A stretch of DNA of 64,000 nt from Chamaelirium japonicum (Eukaryota > Streptophyta > Magnoliopsida > Liliales > Melanthiaceae): NCBI GenBank assembly GCA_947650365.1, contig OX393555.1:85793495-85857494 (forward strand). The letters run 5' to 3'. The notes under the pieces were generated by a model that was not told the DNA's origin, did not search any database, and saw only the letters and a list, made by a program, of their open reading frames with translations. This document shows positions 1-10,619 of this stretch, piece by piece (the stretch's first letter is position 1; each line of letters opens with the position of its first letter). The position numbers and the translations under genes are program-made.

Positions 1-1044
1 ACCGATGCTGAGAGACCATACTCAGCATGGCAAAGGACAAATTTGAGAGAGACTTGGTATGATTATTGAGAGGAAGAGAAAACCTAGGGTGATCAGGGTC
101 TTCTCGTTGAAGTTGAGTAGGGATGGCAACAGGACGGGCTAACTGGGAAACCCAACCTTATTGAGTTGGGTTTGAGATTTATTAATAAACCTGATCGGGT
201 TTGGGATGGAGTTGGAATTTGGCTACCTTAACTCGACCCAACCCGATTATATACATGTTATTTATTTTGATGTTTGATAATTCACTCGTATATAGTTTAG
301 TATCCTATTTTATGTTGTACTAATACTATATTTAAGGAGATAATACAACTCATGCCTTTTGTTTATAAAATTTCTAGAACATATTTGATGTAATTAACAA
401 TATGTATATGTGTTTAACTAGTTATACATTTTCATTGTAGTACATATGTTTAATTAATTCAATATATATATATATATTTAACAAAAATATAGGAATGGTT
501 GTTTTTGTTATAATGAATTTAGATCTCAATATGTTCATTACTTCTCTTAACAAAAACAAATTTAGTTCAAATTATAAACAACTAGCTTGAACTTCTCCTG
601 CATAAACATAATTGCGATGGGATGGGACAAGTTTGGGTTTTACTAGTGTGAGTGGGACGGGTTAGGGATTGATCATTCAAACCTGACATGGGTTTGGTAT
701 ATGATATTCCTTACTAGGGACGGGTTCGGGATGGGCCGACCAGTCCCAAACCCGACCCGTTGCCACCTCTAAAGTTGAGTGTTGCATATAACTTCTTGGT
801 TTCTCCATTATAGTGGATCGTCTGATCGTCATCGCCCGTGGTTTGCTCTCGCAAGGGTTCCCATGTAAAATCTTTGTCGCTTCTTTGTGTGCTTTGTGTT
901 TGTGTTTTGATTTTCCTTGCTTTGTGATTCGTTACTTCAATTGCTAGAGACTGTGGTTGTGTTTGGCGATTGATCGGTCAAATGATTGATTTTCAATTTG
1001 ATATATCATTGTAAGGGTCCGCTTACGAACACCTAGCGCCAACA
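1..1044 (+). mobile_element. Ty1/copia 5' LTR remnant (left end outside window)
   Basis: The stretch ends in CA at 1044 and is followed after three bases by TAATATCAGAGC (1048-1059). That is a two-base variant of the initiator-Met primer-binding site TGGTATCAGAGC used by many plant LTR retrotransposons. A copia gag frame follows at 1088, so the upstream sequence should be the 5' LTR. It is interrupted by a hAT element at 118-771. The LTR start lies outside the window, so its length is unknown. The LTR assignment is inferred from position, not from a second copy. Confidence 0.5.
118..771. mobile_element. hAT-type non-autonomous DNA transposon (654 bp)
   Basis: The termini are near-inverted: TAGGGATGGCAAC at the left and the complement of TAGAGGTGGCAAC at the right. 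Both sides are flanked by the same 8-bp duplication AAGTTGAG (110-117 and 772-779), the TSD length of the hAT superfamily. Subterminal regions are rich in GGGTTGGG/CCCGACCC-like motifs and the middle is very AT-rich. No transposase frame is visible. It sits inside a copia LTR. Confidence 0.85.
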
Positions 1045-1087
1045 AACTAATATCAGAGCTAGGGTTTTCATTCTTGATCATATTACA

Positions 1088-3462
1088 ATGACACCCAATC
1101 TCTCATAGGTGTCGAACCTCAAGCTCGATGTGAAGAAGTTTGATGGGAAATCCAATTTTGGCTTATGGCAAGTAAGCATAGGAGATCTGTTGATTCAACA
1201 AGGTCTACACAAAGCTTTGCATAGTCTGAAGGGTAAACTTGCAGACATGTCGGATATGGATTGGGAAGGGTATGACTTCTAGCCTCTAGGCATACAATAT
1301 AATCCGATCATGCTCGATGAAGAAGATCAAATGTACCGTCATATATAAAAAATCGAGAGTGATGATTTTTTCAAAGCTTGAAAGTTGATACACGATGAAG
1401 TCTGACAAACCGATTGTGCCTGAAACAACAACTTTATACATTTCGCATGAAGGAAGATACGTTTATCCACCAGTATCTTAATGAATTTAATCAAATTAAT
1501 TCAGAGTTGTTAAATATATAAGTAAAAATTAAAGATGAAACAAAGCACTTATTCTTCTGCCCTTTTTACTAGATCGTTTTAACTTTTGAGTACTTAGTTA
1601 CTTCCTTGATCTATACGAAGGATACTCTTGAATTAGAAGAAACTATTGTAGCTCATCTATCTAATGAGTTCAGAAAGACGACTCTGGGTTTAGATTCTCA
1701 AGCATAAATTTCTAGCTTGTTTGTGGAAAGTAGGACATAAAATAAGGGATTGTCGAAGGAAGGGTCATCGAAGGAAAGATCTAGATCCAAGTCTAGGGTC
1801 AGAAAAGATGTGAAATGTTATTGATGCAGATGAGCTCCGATGTGCAGATTTCTACAGCTGATGGTATATTTTTATTCCATGTGGAGATCCAGAAAGTCGA
1901 TCGTCGATCCGTCTACATCATTAGAAAGCTATTTCATTAATCTAGGACTTTAGTTTTTACTTTTTGTCGATTCGGCTGATGGATCTTAAGTTATTTATGT
2001 TTTTATTTCTAGTTTGGGTAGATGCGAGCTATTTTTGCATCCGGTTTGAGCCACAGATGCCGAACTAACTCATTAATAAGTTCTATAGTAGACATAGGAT
2101 CTTAAGTCGAGATATAATCTCGATGGATGAGATTCGAAGGAAGCCAAAACAAACCCTAAAAGGGTTGGAAAACCCCTAAGCCGCCGCCCCTTACTCGTCT
2201 CTCTCTTCGCGTGACCCATGCCCACGCGCGGCTTGCTGTCGGGATGCATGCCACGATCCCCTCTCTCCTTTCTCGTTCTACGGATACCCTCTCTCTCTCT
2301 CCCTTCATTTTTTTTATTTCCCTCCTATATAAGACTCCCCAAAACCCTAATAGCCGTGATAAATTGAAGATGAATTGAAACCCTAGAATGGAGAAGCGGG
2401 TTTGCTTGTTCGGAGTCTCATACGAAGAATCATCTTGCTTCTAGTCTTCTTCTCTCTGCAAGTTTCTTCCTCATCGCCATGCTCTCGTCTACGACTTCGC
2501 GGAAGATCGACGCGAAGATCATTTCTTCCCCAAGATCAATTCATCTCGGCTTCTTCATCCCTATTTTCCGAACCACACGTCCTCTTCTGCCTATTCATCT
2601 ACAACAACGGAGTCCTTGATCGCGGCCAGCATTGTCCAAAGCACGGTTTGAATCGTCCCTCGATATTTTCGTGTGATAAACATCATCTTAATCCGGCCCT
2701 TTGTTGATTTTATTTTGGGTTTTTAAATTACTTGGCTTCTAAAAGATCTCATCAATTAGATTATCTATCGCTTAGATTTGTGTTTTGTTGAGACTTTGAC
2801 CTTATGTTTGAGATATTGTCATTTATCGTATTGCTGGAATTTTATTATTAAATCTGGAATTAATTATTCACATGCTAGTTTAATCACTTCGCTAAAGTAA
2901 ACTTGTTTCGGCATGATTGGATGATGATTAGTACTCTTTATCCTTGCTGAAATTTGAATGAATACGTGCAGAAATTTATCTTTAATAGTTTAAATTCAGC
3001 ACTTGCATTCTTAAACGAACCCCGCATGCATCAGTTATTGTCATAAGAAGACTCACATAAAGAGTGATTGTCCTAAACTAACGACAAAGAACAATATGTC
3101 TGGAGAGGGTGCTCAGTTTGGAGTCTCGTTTGACACAGCTCACGTAGCGAAGGATCTGTCAGATGATGTAGTTTTGTCAGAACAATTGTTGGGATCTGTG
3201 TCAGAAGTGGATCCTAGATTCTTGTTCCTTCTATCAATGTATCCCAATCGGGATTGGTTCACTTCATATCAGGTGGTGAATGATGGTAGAGTCTTGATGG
3301 TAAACGATGTGCTTGCAATTGAAAAAAGGAGAAGTCAGGATCCGTATGCATGATGACATTGTGAAGATTTTGATTGATGTTAGGCACATTCTAGAGTTGC
3401 GGAAGAATTCGATCTCTTTTGGTACTTTGGACTCGATGCGTTGCAAATTCACCGTTCAAGTG
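1088..3462 (+). pseudogene. Ty1/copia gag-protease remnant, split by a solo LTR
   Basis: From the ATG at 1088 the frame reads as a copia Gag start (KFDGKSNFGLWQ, then LLIQQGLHKAL). It continues through the Gag core in shifting frames with several stops up to about 1820. After the solo LTR (1822-3033) the zinc-knuckle half (HIKSDCPK) resumes, followed by protease-region sequence with CPNRDWF (about 3230) and, in another frame, IRMHDDIVK and SFGTLDS (about 3345-3440). These are typical copia protease and pre-integrase motifs. Frameshifts and stops make it non-functional. The copia match is lost at about 3460, where a different repeat begins. No RT or integrase of this copy is seen. Confidence 0.8.
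1822..3033 (+). mobile_element. solo LTR, family A (1212 bp)
   Basis: It starts TGATGCAGATG, ends GCATGCATCA, and is flanked by a perfect 5-bp duplication GTTAT (1817-1821 and 3034-3038). It is clearly related along its length to the LTRs of the gag-protease element at 18462-24537. With no internal sequence attached it is a solo LTR left by LTR-LTR recombination. It landed within the zinc-knuckle codons of a copia gag. It contains a CT-rich tract and a TATATAAG box near 2325, consistent with an LTR promoter. Confidence 0.85.
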
Positions 3463-3463
3463 C

Positions 3464-3835
3464 TGCGGCTAGGGTTGGGAGGGGTCTCGGGTGCCAATTG
3501 GCTGCCATGTCATTTAAGGGGGTGCCAGAAGGTTGCCACGATCATCTGGCCATTAGTTCGAGGTTTTAATCTCGACCGTCGGTGCCCCACTGATATCTGT
3601 TTGCTGTTTTTATTAATAATAAACAGAAATCACATCCGAAAGAGGCCGAAATCATCCGAAAAGCTCTCGAATGAGGTTGCAGACAACCCCCACGATTTAC
3701 GGAGCAATCTACATCATTCATAAAGTCTAAAAATGGCCCAAAACATCATGAAAAGGCCTAATCACAGCGAATAGTAATAAAAATAAGTCGTTTCAGCATT
3801 ATTAAGCTTATGGTGCGGATCTTGTCTTCATCAGG
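3464..3835 (-). mobile_element. diverged chromovirus-family LTR fragment
   Basis: The order of short matches (GCCACG..TCATCT, AATCTCG..CCGTCGGT.CCCC, TTTTATTAATA, AATC.TCCGAAAAGC, AAAATGGCC) follows the right-hand chromovirus LTR between about 30950 and 31290. The matches are heavily diverged. The fragment lies in the same orientation as that LTR. Neither terminus is preserved, so this is a degraded piece of an older relative. Confidence 0.5.
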
Positions 3836-4301
3836 GTCCTTCCCATATGAAGATTCCTCAATGGTCGTTCCTTTTGCTGGTCCATGGAAGGAAGGGGCGG
3901 CACAGACTTGGTTGTGGAATCAACCTCATCCATGGTTGATAACGGATCTGATGGAAATTCAAAGGTGGACTTGACCTCCAGGTTAGCTTGATGCTCGAGT
4001 TAGCGGGTCTCGGTGCCAGCAGACCAGGTTTGACCGCACACTGAATGAAGAGTAGGAACTCAAATTGCTAGATGAAGAGGACGAGGGCCAAGAAGAGGAA
4101 TTATTTGAGGAGAAAGAGGAGGAATTTGACACCATTCGTGATTTCTTTAAGTGTTGCTTCCGACTCAAGACCCCAAGCACAAAGGCCTGCTCTCTCTTTA
4201 GTAGAACCGCAGATCCTCGTAGCACATTGCAGACTTTGATGCCGCTGGAATCAACACAGATGAGCTCGAGGATGAGTAAGCAGCGAATTAGATTATGAGG
4301 T
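3836..4301. other. unassigned sequence with a short acidic open frame
   Basis: A 77-codon plus-strand frame (4065-4298) begins with a Glu/Asp-rich run. The opposite strand gives a Ser-rich frame (3983-4396). Neither resembles a known domain to me. Both may simply reflect GA-rich repeats. The sequence adjoins the dehydrogenase-like fragment at 4302 but does not continue its homology. Confidence 0.3.
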
Positions 4302-4335
4302 TCCAATGATGATGAGATCGTAGTCGAATCCCTTC
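4302..4335 (-). pseudogene. plastid dihydrolipoyl dehydrogenase-like fragment, downstream half
   Basis: On the minus strand this encodes GFDYDLIIIG, the start of an FAD-binding Rossmann fold. Its other half is at 31335-31377. Removing the 27-kb retrotransposon nest and one copy of its CCTTC duplication restores one frame across the junction, reading SPAKGFDYDLIIIG. Plastid E3 (lipoamide dehydrogenase, the pyruvate dehydrogenase complex subunit) has this NG.P.K.FDYDLIIIGAG arrangement at the transit-peptide/mature boundary. After the glycine the frame reads TS and then a stop instead of AGVGG, and there is no splice donor, so the fragment is broken. Other FAD proteins share DYDLIIIG, so the family call is moderate. 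Confidence 0.45.
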
Positions 4336-4818
4336 TGATGCAGGCACCAATAAGGCACACTACAATCCTAAACCGTTTAGGGTTCTCTTTGGTCAATAGC
4401 TAAGGTTTAGTGCTCAATATAGCGTTGTATAACTCAAAAAGACAGCAAGCATGAATTATCTCACGCAGAATTAAAGGCTATATATTCAACATAAAGCAGA
4501 TTTCAGATCTAACATTAAGGTGCAATGTTATCACAACAATAGAATTCAGCATATAAAAGATTAAATCGCAGCAGTAAATATTGAAAGTTAAAGGCAGATT
4601 TGCATCAGATTTTATAAAAGAAAAAGGGCTACGGATGCTTGCAAAGGTGACCGACAGACTAAAGATAACAAATCAGATGATTAGGCATATTTTAGGGCTT
4701 CAACTAGCGATGAAAAAAAGGATGATGATGGCTGCGATGCGGAGCGGAGGCAATGAAACAAATGGAAACGTTGCGGATGCGGGGGAAAATAAAGAAAGAA
4801 AAGATACTGTCTGGGGTT
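4336..4818 (-). repeat. chromovirus 3' LTR, segment 1
   Basis: This segment matches 29952-30431 of the intact right LTR with scattered substitutions and small indels. It stops at GGGTT, where the Tat element is inserted. Segments 2 and 3 continue at 17780 and 24538. Confidence 0.9.
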
Positions 4819-5558
4819 TGTGGGGGAAAATCTTCGTGCCGACCCGAAGACTCTCGCAACACCAGTCAATTGGAGTTGAAGTTGACGTTGGAGATCGTTG
4901 GTCGATCTGTTGGTTGAAGTTGTTGCTTTTTTGATATGTAAACAGAAAAGCAATCAGAGAGAAAGATTTTGACACAAGAGAAGTGATCTCGGAGTTCAGC
5001 CGAAGCCTACGTCTCCGTGCTATAGGGAGCAACCCGAATTCACTAACACTTATGTTGAAGTGACCTCGACAGGCCGAGTATCACTGAAAGCTCCCTGATC
5101 TCTTCGAAAGAGAGAAGAAGATCAAAGAGAGATGGTAGATCGGAGGTTAGAAATCCCAAAGCTCTGGTTCTGAAAGTCAGATCTCAGAGTGGAAATCAGA
5201 TTTCCGGATCTTAGATTTCGATCCATTTACATTCGAAGGCTCTGCTATTTATAGACATTCTGGGTGGCGAATGGCGGTTTTTGCTATCGTATCTGGGGAT
5301 CCTTCAGGTAAAGTTGCGTCCTCGTGGGCCCACCAGGCAGGGCCGGTGGGTCCCGTGGTAGTCCTTGTGGGCCCACCAGGCAGGGCCGGTGGGTCCCGCT
5401 GTAGTCCTTGTGGGCCCACCAGGCAGGGCCAGTGGGTCCCGTGGTAGTCCTCGTGGGCCCACCAGGCAGGGCCGGTGGGTCCCGCTGTAGTCTTCGCGGG
5501 TCCACCAGGCAGGGCCGGTGGGTCCCGTGGTGGATTTATGCCAAAATTTGCACCCACA
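4819..5558 (-). repeat. Tat element 3' LTR (740 bp)
   Basis: This is the left-hand LTR, TGTGGGGGAAAA to GCACCCACA. It is identical to the right LTR in my reading except for one base in the homopolymer near 5279 (17496 in the other copy). It contains five tandem GC-rich 43-bp units (about 5325-5535). On the minus strand the polypurine tract abuts it at 5559. Confidence 0.93.
5325..5535. repeat. 43-bp minisatellite inside Tat 3' LTR, five units
   Basis: Units are built on GTGGGCCCACCAGGCAGGGC and GGTGGGTCCCG, repeating about every 43 bases five times. The last unit varies (GCGGGTCCACC). Each unit holds the palindrome GTGGGCCCAC. The repeat makes long spurious Gly/Pro-rich frames on the minus strand, which I do not call as genes. 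Confidence 0.9.
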
Positions 5559-5573
5559 GTTACCCCCTCCAAG
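5559..5573 (-). other. Tat element polypurine tract
   Basis: On the minus strand the bases just before the 3' LTR read TTGGAGGGGGTAAC followed by the LTR's TGTGGG. A purine-rich run directly abutting the 3' LTR is the plus-strand primer site of LTR retrotransposons. Confidence 0.75.
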
Positions 5574-5676
5574 TTAGCTAGAGTGCATTCTGGCTGGCTT
5601 GGACTTGGTGCAAAAAATAGCAACTTCCTGTTTTGAAAAACGGACACGAAGAAACTTGTCGCATGTTAGAGAAAAA

Positions 5677-6014
5677 AGTGACTGATCGGTCAATTTGGAC
5701 CGATCGGTCAAATTTGACCGATCGGTCAAATTTGACCGATCGGTCAAATTTTGACCGATCGGTCAAATTTTGACCGATCGGTCAAAATTCAACCGGTCAA
5801 GAATCGGGTGATCGGTCAAAAAACAGGGTTTTTTGACCGATCCAGTAGTAATTTTGACCGATCAGCTGAAATTTGACCGATCGGTTAAATTTTGACCGAT
5901 CGGTCACTTTTGACCGATCGGTCAAATTTTGACCGATCGGGCAAAATTCAACCGGTCAAGAATCGGGTGATCGGTCAAAAAACAGGGTTTTTTGACCGAT
6001 CCAGTAGTAAATTT
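5677..6014. repeat. short-period tandem array of a palindromic motif
   Basis: About 20-base units of the form TTTGACCGATCGGTCAAA, themselves near-palindromes, recur head to tail at 5677-5790 and again at 5868-5945. They are separated by two copies of a longer block containing CAACCGGTCAAGAATCGGGT and a GATCCAGTAG end (about 5788 and 5948). This looks like the ancestral form of the adjacent 118-bp array. Confidence 0.85.
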
Positions 6015-7205
6015 GACCGATCAAATAACTTTCGCCGATCGGACATGTTTGTCCGATCGGTGAAAAATATCCGGTCAAGGTTCGAGTGATCGGCAAAAAA
6101 CCTTGGTTTTTTGCCAGATCCAGTAGAAATTTGGCCGATCAGATAACTTTCGCCGATCGGACATGTTTGTCCGATCGGTGAAAAATATCCGGTCAAGGTT
6201 CGAGTGATCGGCAAAAAACCTTGGTTTTTTGCCAGATCCAGTAGAAATTTGACCGATCAGATAACTTTCGCCGATCGGACATGTTTGTCCGATCGGTGAA
6301 AAAATATCCGGTCAAGGTTCGAGCGATCGGCAAAAAACCTTGGTTTTTTGCCAGATCCAGTAGAAATTTGACCGATCAGATAACTTTCGCCGATCGGACA
6401 TGTTTGTCCGATCGGTGAAAAATATCCGGTCAAGGTTCGAGTGATCGGCAAAAAACCTTGGTTTTTTGCCAGATCCAGTAGAAATTTGACCGATCAGATA
6501 ACTTTCGCCGATCGGACATGTTTGTCCGATCGGTGAAAAATATCCGATCAAGGTTCGAGTGATCGGCAAAAAACCTTGGTTTTTTGCCAGATCCAGTAGA
6601 AATTTGACCGATCAGATAACTTTCGCCGATCGGACATGTTTGTCCGATCGGTGAAAAATATCCGATCAAGGTTCGAGTGATCGGCAAAAAACCTTGGTTT
6701 TTTGCCAGATCCAGTAGAAATTTGACCGATCAGATAACTTTCGCCGATCGGACATGTTTGTCCGATCGGTGAAAAAATATCCGGTCAAGGTTCGAGCGAT
6801 CGGCAAAAAACCTTGGTTTTTTGCCAGATCCAGTAGAAATTTGACCGATCAGATAACTTTCGCCGATCGGACATGTTTGTCCGATCGGTGAAAAATATCC
6901 GGTCAAGGTTCGAGTGATCGGCAAAAAACCTTGGTTTTTTGCCAGATCCAGTAGAAATTTGACCGATCAGATAACTTTCGCCGATCGGACATGTTTGTCC
7001 GATCGGTGAAAAAATATCCGGTCAAGGTTCGAGCGATCGGCAAAAAACCTTGGTTTTTTGCCAGATCCAGTAGAAATTTGACCGATCAGATAACTTTCGC
7101 CGATCGGACATGTTTGTCCGATCGGTGAAAAATATCCGATCAAGGTTCGAGTGATCGGCAAAAAACCTTGGTTTTTTGCCAGATCCAGTAGAAATTTGAC
7201 CGATC
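6015..7205. repeat. 118-bp tandem array, about ten units, two palindromes per unit
   Basis: Units begin near 6015, 6132, 6250, 6369, 6487, 6605, 6723, 6842, 6960 and 7079, each 117-119 bases. Every unit carries two inverted repeats. One is CCGATCGGACA with its complement across a 4-base loop. The other is GGCAAAAAACC with its complement across two bases. Units differ by a few substitutions, and the number of A's after GGTGA alternates between units, indicating higher-order amplification. The array lies inside the Tat element, upstream of the antisense gene. Confidence 0.92.
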
Positions 7206-7656
7206 AAAGTAAAGTTTTGAACCTGCCCTTCAGAGAAGGTTTACTGCTCTGTTCTCCGATATTTTGGCAGAGTTTTGAACATTGATGGAGCTTGATTCTC
7301 CTTGTTTTGAATCCTTGGTTGGCTTGATGTTGCTTTGAACCGGCGGTCCGGTTTATCCAGACCGGTGGCTTGCTTGGACCGTTGGTTCATGTGGACCGGT
7401 AGGTCCGACGTTTCGCCTGGTCGCGACTGTTCGCCTGGTTTTGCGCTTGCTACGGATGGATGCCACGTGTACCTACAAAAACACGCGATTTGATATGGTG
7501 AAGACACGTGTCTTCTCGATTTGCGCACCTGTTTTACCCTGGGTACAAAAGTTTTTCCTGGCTGTCATTTCGCCTCACGCTTCCAAAATTTTTCGAAGTC
7601 CAGACCCTTGTTCTCCTGATTTCTGCTCTTGTTCTTGTTCTCGTTCGATCGGTCCA
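7206..7656 (+). other. presumed leader/promoter region of the antisense gene
   Basis: No repeat or separate gene is visible between the 118-bp array and the preferred start codon at 7657. The reading frame stays open upstream to an ATG at 7441. However, the first 72 codons are Cys/Phe-rich and do not look like the Lys/Ser-rich body, so I treat this as 5' leader. No clear TATA box was found. Confidence 0.35.
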
Positions 7657-10403
7657 ATGGCTTCATCTGGCAGTTCGAAGAAGTCCGGTACAGCTCCCTC
7701 GAAGAGAAAGGGGAAGGAAATTGTCGAGGTTCAATCTCCTCCGAGGGGCCGTGGCAAAGGCAAGGCTGCTCTCGCTGAACTTGGCCAACTGGGCAAGAGG
7801 CACCAAGGGGTAGGTTTTGCCTCAGCGCCATCAAGGCCAGAATTCATCCCCAAAGTGAAGTTTGTTCTGGGTCCGCTTATGCCCCTGACAGAGGAGACGG
7901 AGTACATGTACAATGTTGGTGGTGAGTTCACAGATACGAAGAGAAAGAAGTGGCAAGCACTTCTCTCTTATTTCACTGAAGGGAAGGGAGCGCAGCCTTC
8001 ACTCCCTAGCATCCAGACGGCTTTCGGCATCGACAAGAAGACCGTCTTCACCAGTTTTGCCAGCAACGAGAAGGTCATGGGAACCATCGTGACCATCGGC
8101 CAAATGAACTGCGGCCTACGTCTGCCTCTGCCACCCTTCGCTGCAAGACTACTGAATACATCTGGCCTTTGCCCGGGGCAAGTCACTGGGAACGCTTGGC
8201 GGATCATCTACGCATTCTGCCGAGTGGAGTCAGATTTCCAGGAAGACTTGAGGGCATGCTACTCCAGTATCCCGGAAGGTGAACCTGCCCGGATCGAGCT
8301 TGGATATTTTTTCTTTCATTATCGATGGAATTACAGGAAGGACAGCCCGTTCTACAATTTGACTGGTGTGTCTCCGCTTCGTCCGTTAACTGATACAGTT
8401 CCTTCGGACAAGTTGTACACGGACTGGCCTATTTCTGTATCTGGCGCCTGGACGTCCATGTCAGTGCCCGACACCCCCCGAGACAGCGTGCACGAGGCGG
8501 TGAAAATGTACAGCGCTGGAGGCATCTTCGCCTGGAATTCTGAGAGGGCTGGAGCCATAGATAACTTGTTCCTCGAGCTAACCTGTGGAACCAGGTCGTG
8601 GAAACAGTTTTCTAACTGTCCTGTGAGATATGGCAAGGCCAATCTCCTCCACAGATCAAAAGACAGGTATGAGGACAACGAAGTTCTATACTCGGACTAC
8701 GAGGAGGACCCTCAGTCGGGTAAGATCATTCGAAAGATTCGGGCCGAGAAGAAGATCTACACTGCTAGGCGCCGATTGCCCACTTTTGACGAGAAACTGG
8801 TGCTCCAAAGAGGCCCAGTGAAGAAGAAGCGAAAAACTCTCGTCAAGCCTAAGGAAGATGAAGATGAAGGGAAGAAGAACGAAGAGGAAGAAGAAAAGAA
8901 GAAGAATGAAGAAGAAGAAGAGACAGAGAATGTCAGCCACGACATCAGTGGCAATGACGAAGACGAGGAAGGGGACGGCGAGGACGATCCGTCTTCTACC
9001 CCCTCCAGTGGGGATGGTGAGAATGGGGGTGGTGAGGAAGAAATTCCTCCCACCCCCACTGGTGGTGCAACGGGGGAGGACTCGATCCCTATTCCCATTG
9101 ACGAGGTTAAAGCCCGTCAGATGGAGGAAATTCTCGACACAGAAGGCGACGGCAAAAAGGTGGTTCCCACCTACAAATTTGACGAATTGAAGAGGCCGAT
9201 GCGCTTCAAAATTAAACTATCGAAGAGTGCTGGGGTTGGAAGCAACCCCATGCCTCTTGATCAAATCCCCCCCGACGCTCTTCGCATTGAGGGAGCAACA
9301 ATGAGTGGGGGTGTAGAGGTTGAGCAACCCCCTCCCCCCTCTCATTCTCTGCTCAACGAGGTGGAGGCCATGGTGGCCGGGCTCATCCAGCCAGGCGGGT
9401 CGCAAGAAGAGAGAGCCTCACCTCCCAGGAATGCTTCCCCCCCTGCTAATTTGGAGAGGGGAAGTCGAGTGGGCGATGGGGCTCCTCAACCTCAACCAGC
9501 GCCAACCCCGATTCAGGAGAAATCGACTCCTCAGAGTGGCTCTGATCGTCGGAAGGGCAAAGAGCCGAGGGTCGAAACATCAGGTAATTGAACTTAACTT
9601 GCTTTGAATGTCTTGTCTCTGAAGTTCGAAAATAATCTAACACTTTGATTCCCTTTGATTGCAGGTGCGCCTGCTGGATTGACTCCAACAATAAAAAACT
9701 TGGGTGACGTTGATATTAACCGCCCCACTGCTGCGATCAGAAAACTCATCAACCTTCCGAGTGCCACTTTGGATGAAGCTTTCGATAGAATTAACCTGTT
9801 GGTAGGTGCATCTGCTTGATCGATCATTTGAATCGTATCTTTCTTCAGAATAATTCAACTCTTGTTCTTTTGCAGAATTCAGCACTTATGAATGTTGCAA
9901 CCAAACTCTCCATGAGGGCGGGAGCAAAAGAAGCTGTAGCTGAAATAAATCAGTTGACCGCGGAGAGAGATGAGCTGAGAGAGCTCCTGACTTCGAAGAA
10001 AGCCTCTCTCAAAGCCAAGATTGAGGAACTTCGCAAGGGAAAGCTGGAGATCAAGGGGCTGAAGGATCGATGTGAGGCACAGAGTCACGAGCTCGAATCC
10101 TTGAAGACTCGACTCTCCAAGGTTGAGGATGTGTCCTGTGGTCGCACCATCGAGATCCAAGAGCTGAAGCAACAACTTGCTACTCAGCACGCTGCCTTCA
10201 CTGCCAGAGAGGAGACTTCCAAGAAGGCACTGGAGCATGCGCTGTCAGAGTGCAAGGTTTACAAGGAAACAGCAGAGAAGGCAGCAGAAGCGCTCAGGAC
10301 TCATGTAGCTAGCGTCCGATCCTCCAAGGCATCAGTGGCGAGTAAAGCTCGTCCTGGATCTGAAGGGGAGAAGTCGCATGCGAAGAGTGTGGCCAAGCCC
10401 TGA
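7657..10403 (+). CDS. spliced antisense gene of Tat element (putative gypsy-type 'Transposase_28'-like protein)
   Basis: It runs opposite to gag-pol. Three exons fit: 7657-9583, 9665-9801 and 9876-10403, with GT..AG introns of 81 and 74 bases. The phases join without a stop to give 863 codons. Residues 1-60 are a basic, Ser/Lys-rich tail. Residues of about 60-280 hold a globular domain with LPLPPFAARLL..GLCPGQVTGNAWR, which resembles the plant 'putative gypsy type transposon' family. Residues of about 395-570 are acidic, low-complexity Glu/Asp and Pro. Exon 3 (about 689-863) is strongly coiled-coil (INQLTAERDELRELL). The function is unknown; such antisense ORFs recur in Tat elements. I chose the ATG at 7657 because the Lys/Ser-rich start MASSGSSKK fits the family better than the in-frame ATG at 7441. 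Alternatively it is two unspliced frames, but the splice fit argues against that. Confidence 0.72.
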
Positions 10404-10619
10404 GACTTTTCTTCTTCTTCGTTGTTGTACTTGTAAATTTTTGAAATGTAACAGCTCCTTGTATCTGACATATTTTGATGATAATAGAAGACATCTTTTT
10501 GGTGTTTGAAACTTGCACTTCTTTTGAGTTGAATGTCTTTGAATGTTGAGTTCTGGAATGCTATTTGACATGATTGAGTATTCATACATTTGAACGTAAG
10601 TTGAATACGCATATACTTG
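10404..10619. other. 3' flank of the antisense gene
   Basis: AT-rich sequence follows the stop, with a possible polyadenylation-type signal (GATAATAGAAGAC, about 10480). I see no further coding sequence. Confidence 0.35.

Noticed and set aside
4581..5032. Frames repeated at 30197-30409 and 16851-17252
   Set aside because: They are LTR sequences of the chromovirus and Tat elements and recur with each LTR copy.
5249..5766. Long minus-strand Gly/Pro/Trp-rich frames (collagen-like), also at 17431-17965
   Set aside because: They are translations of the 43-bp LTR minisatellite in several frames. The same text appears in both LTRs and all frames are open only because the unit lacks stops.
6015..7205. 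CRISPR-like repeat/spacer array
   Set aside because: The whole 118-bp unit is repeated, with no unique spacers, and the context is a plant retrotransposon.
5975..7207. Repeated minus-strand frames of 61-85 codons
   Set aside because: Each is a shadow of one or two 118-bp tandem units. Length is fixed by the unit and there is no independent start or domain.
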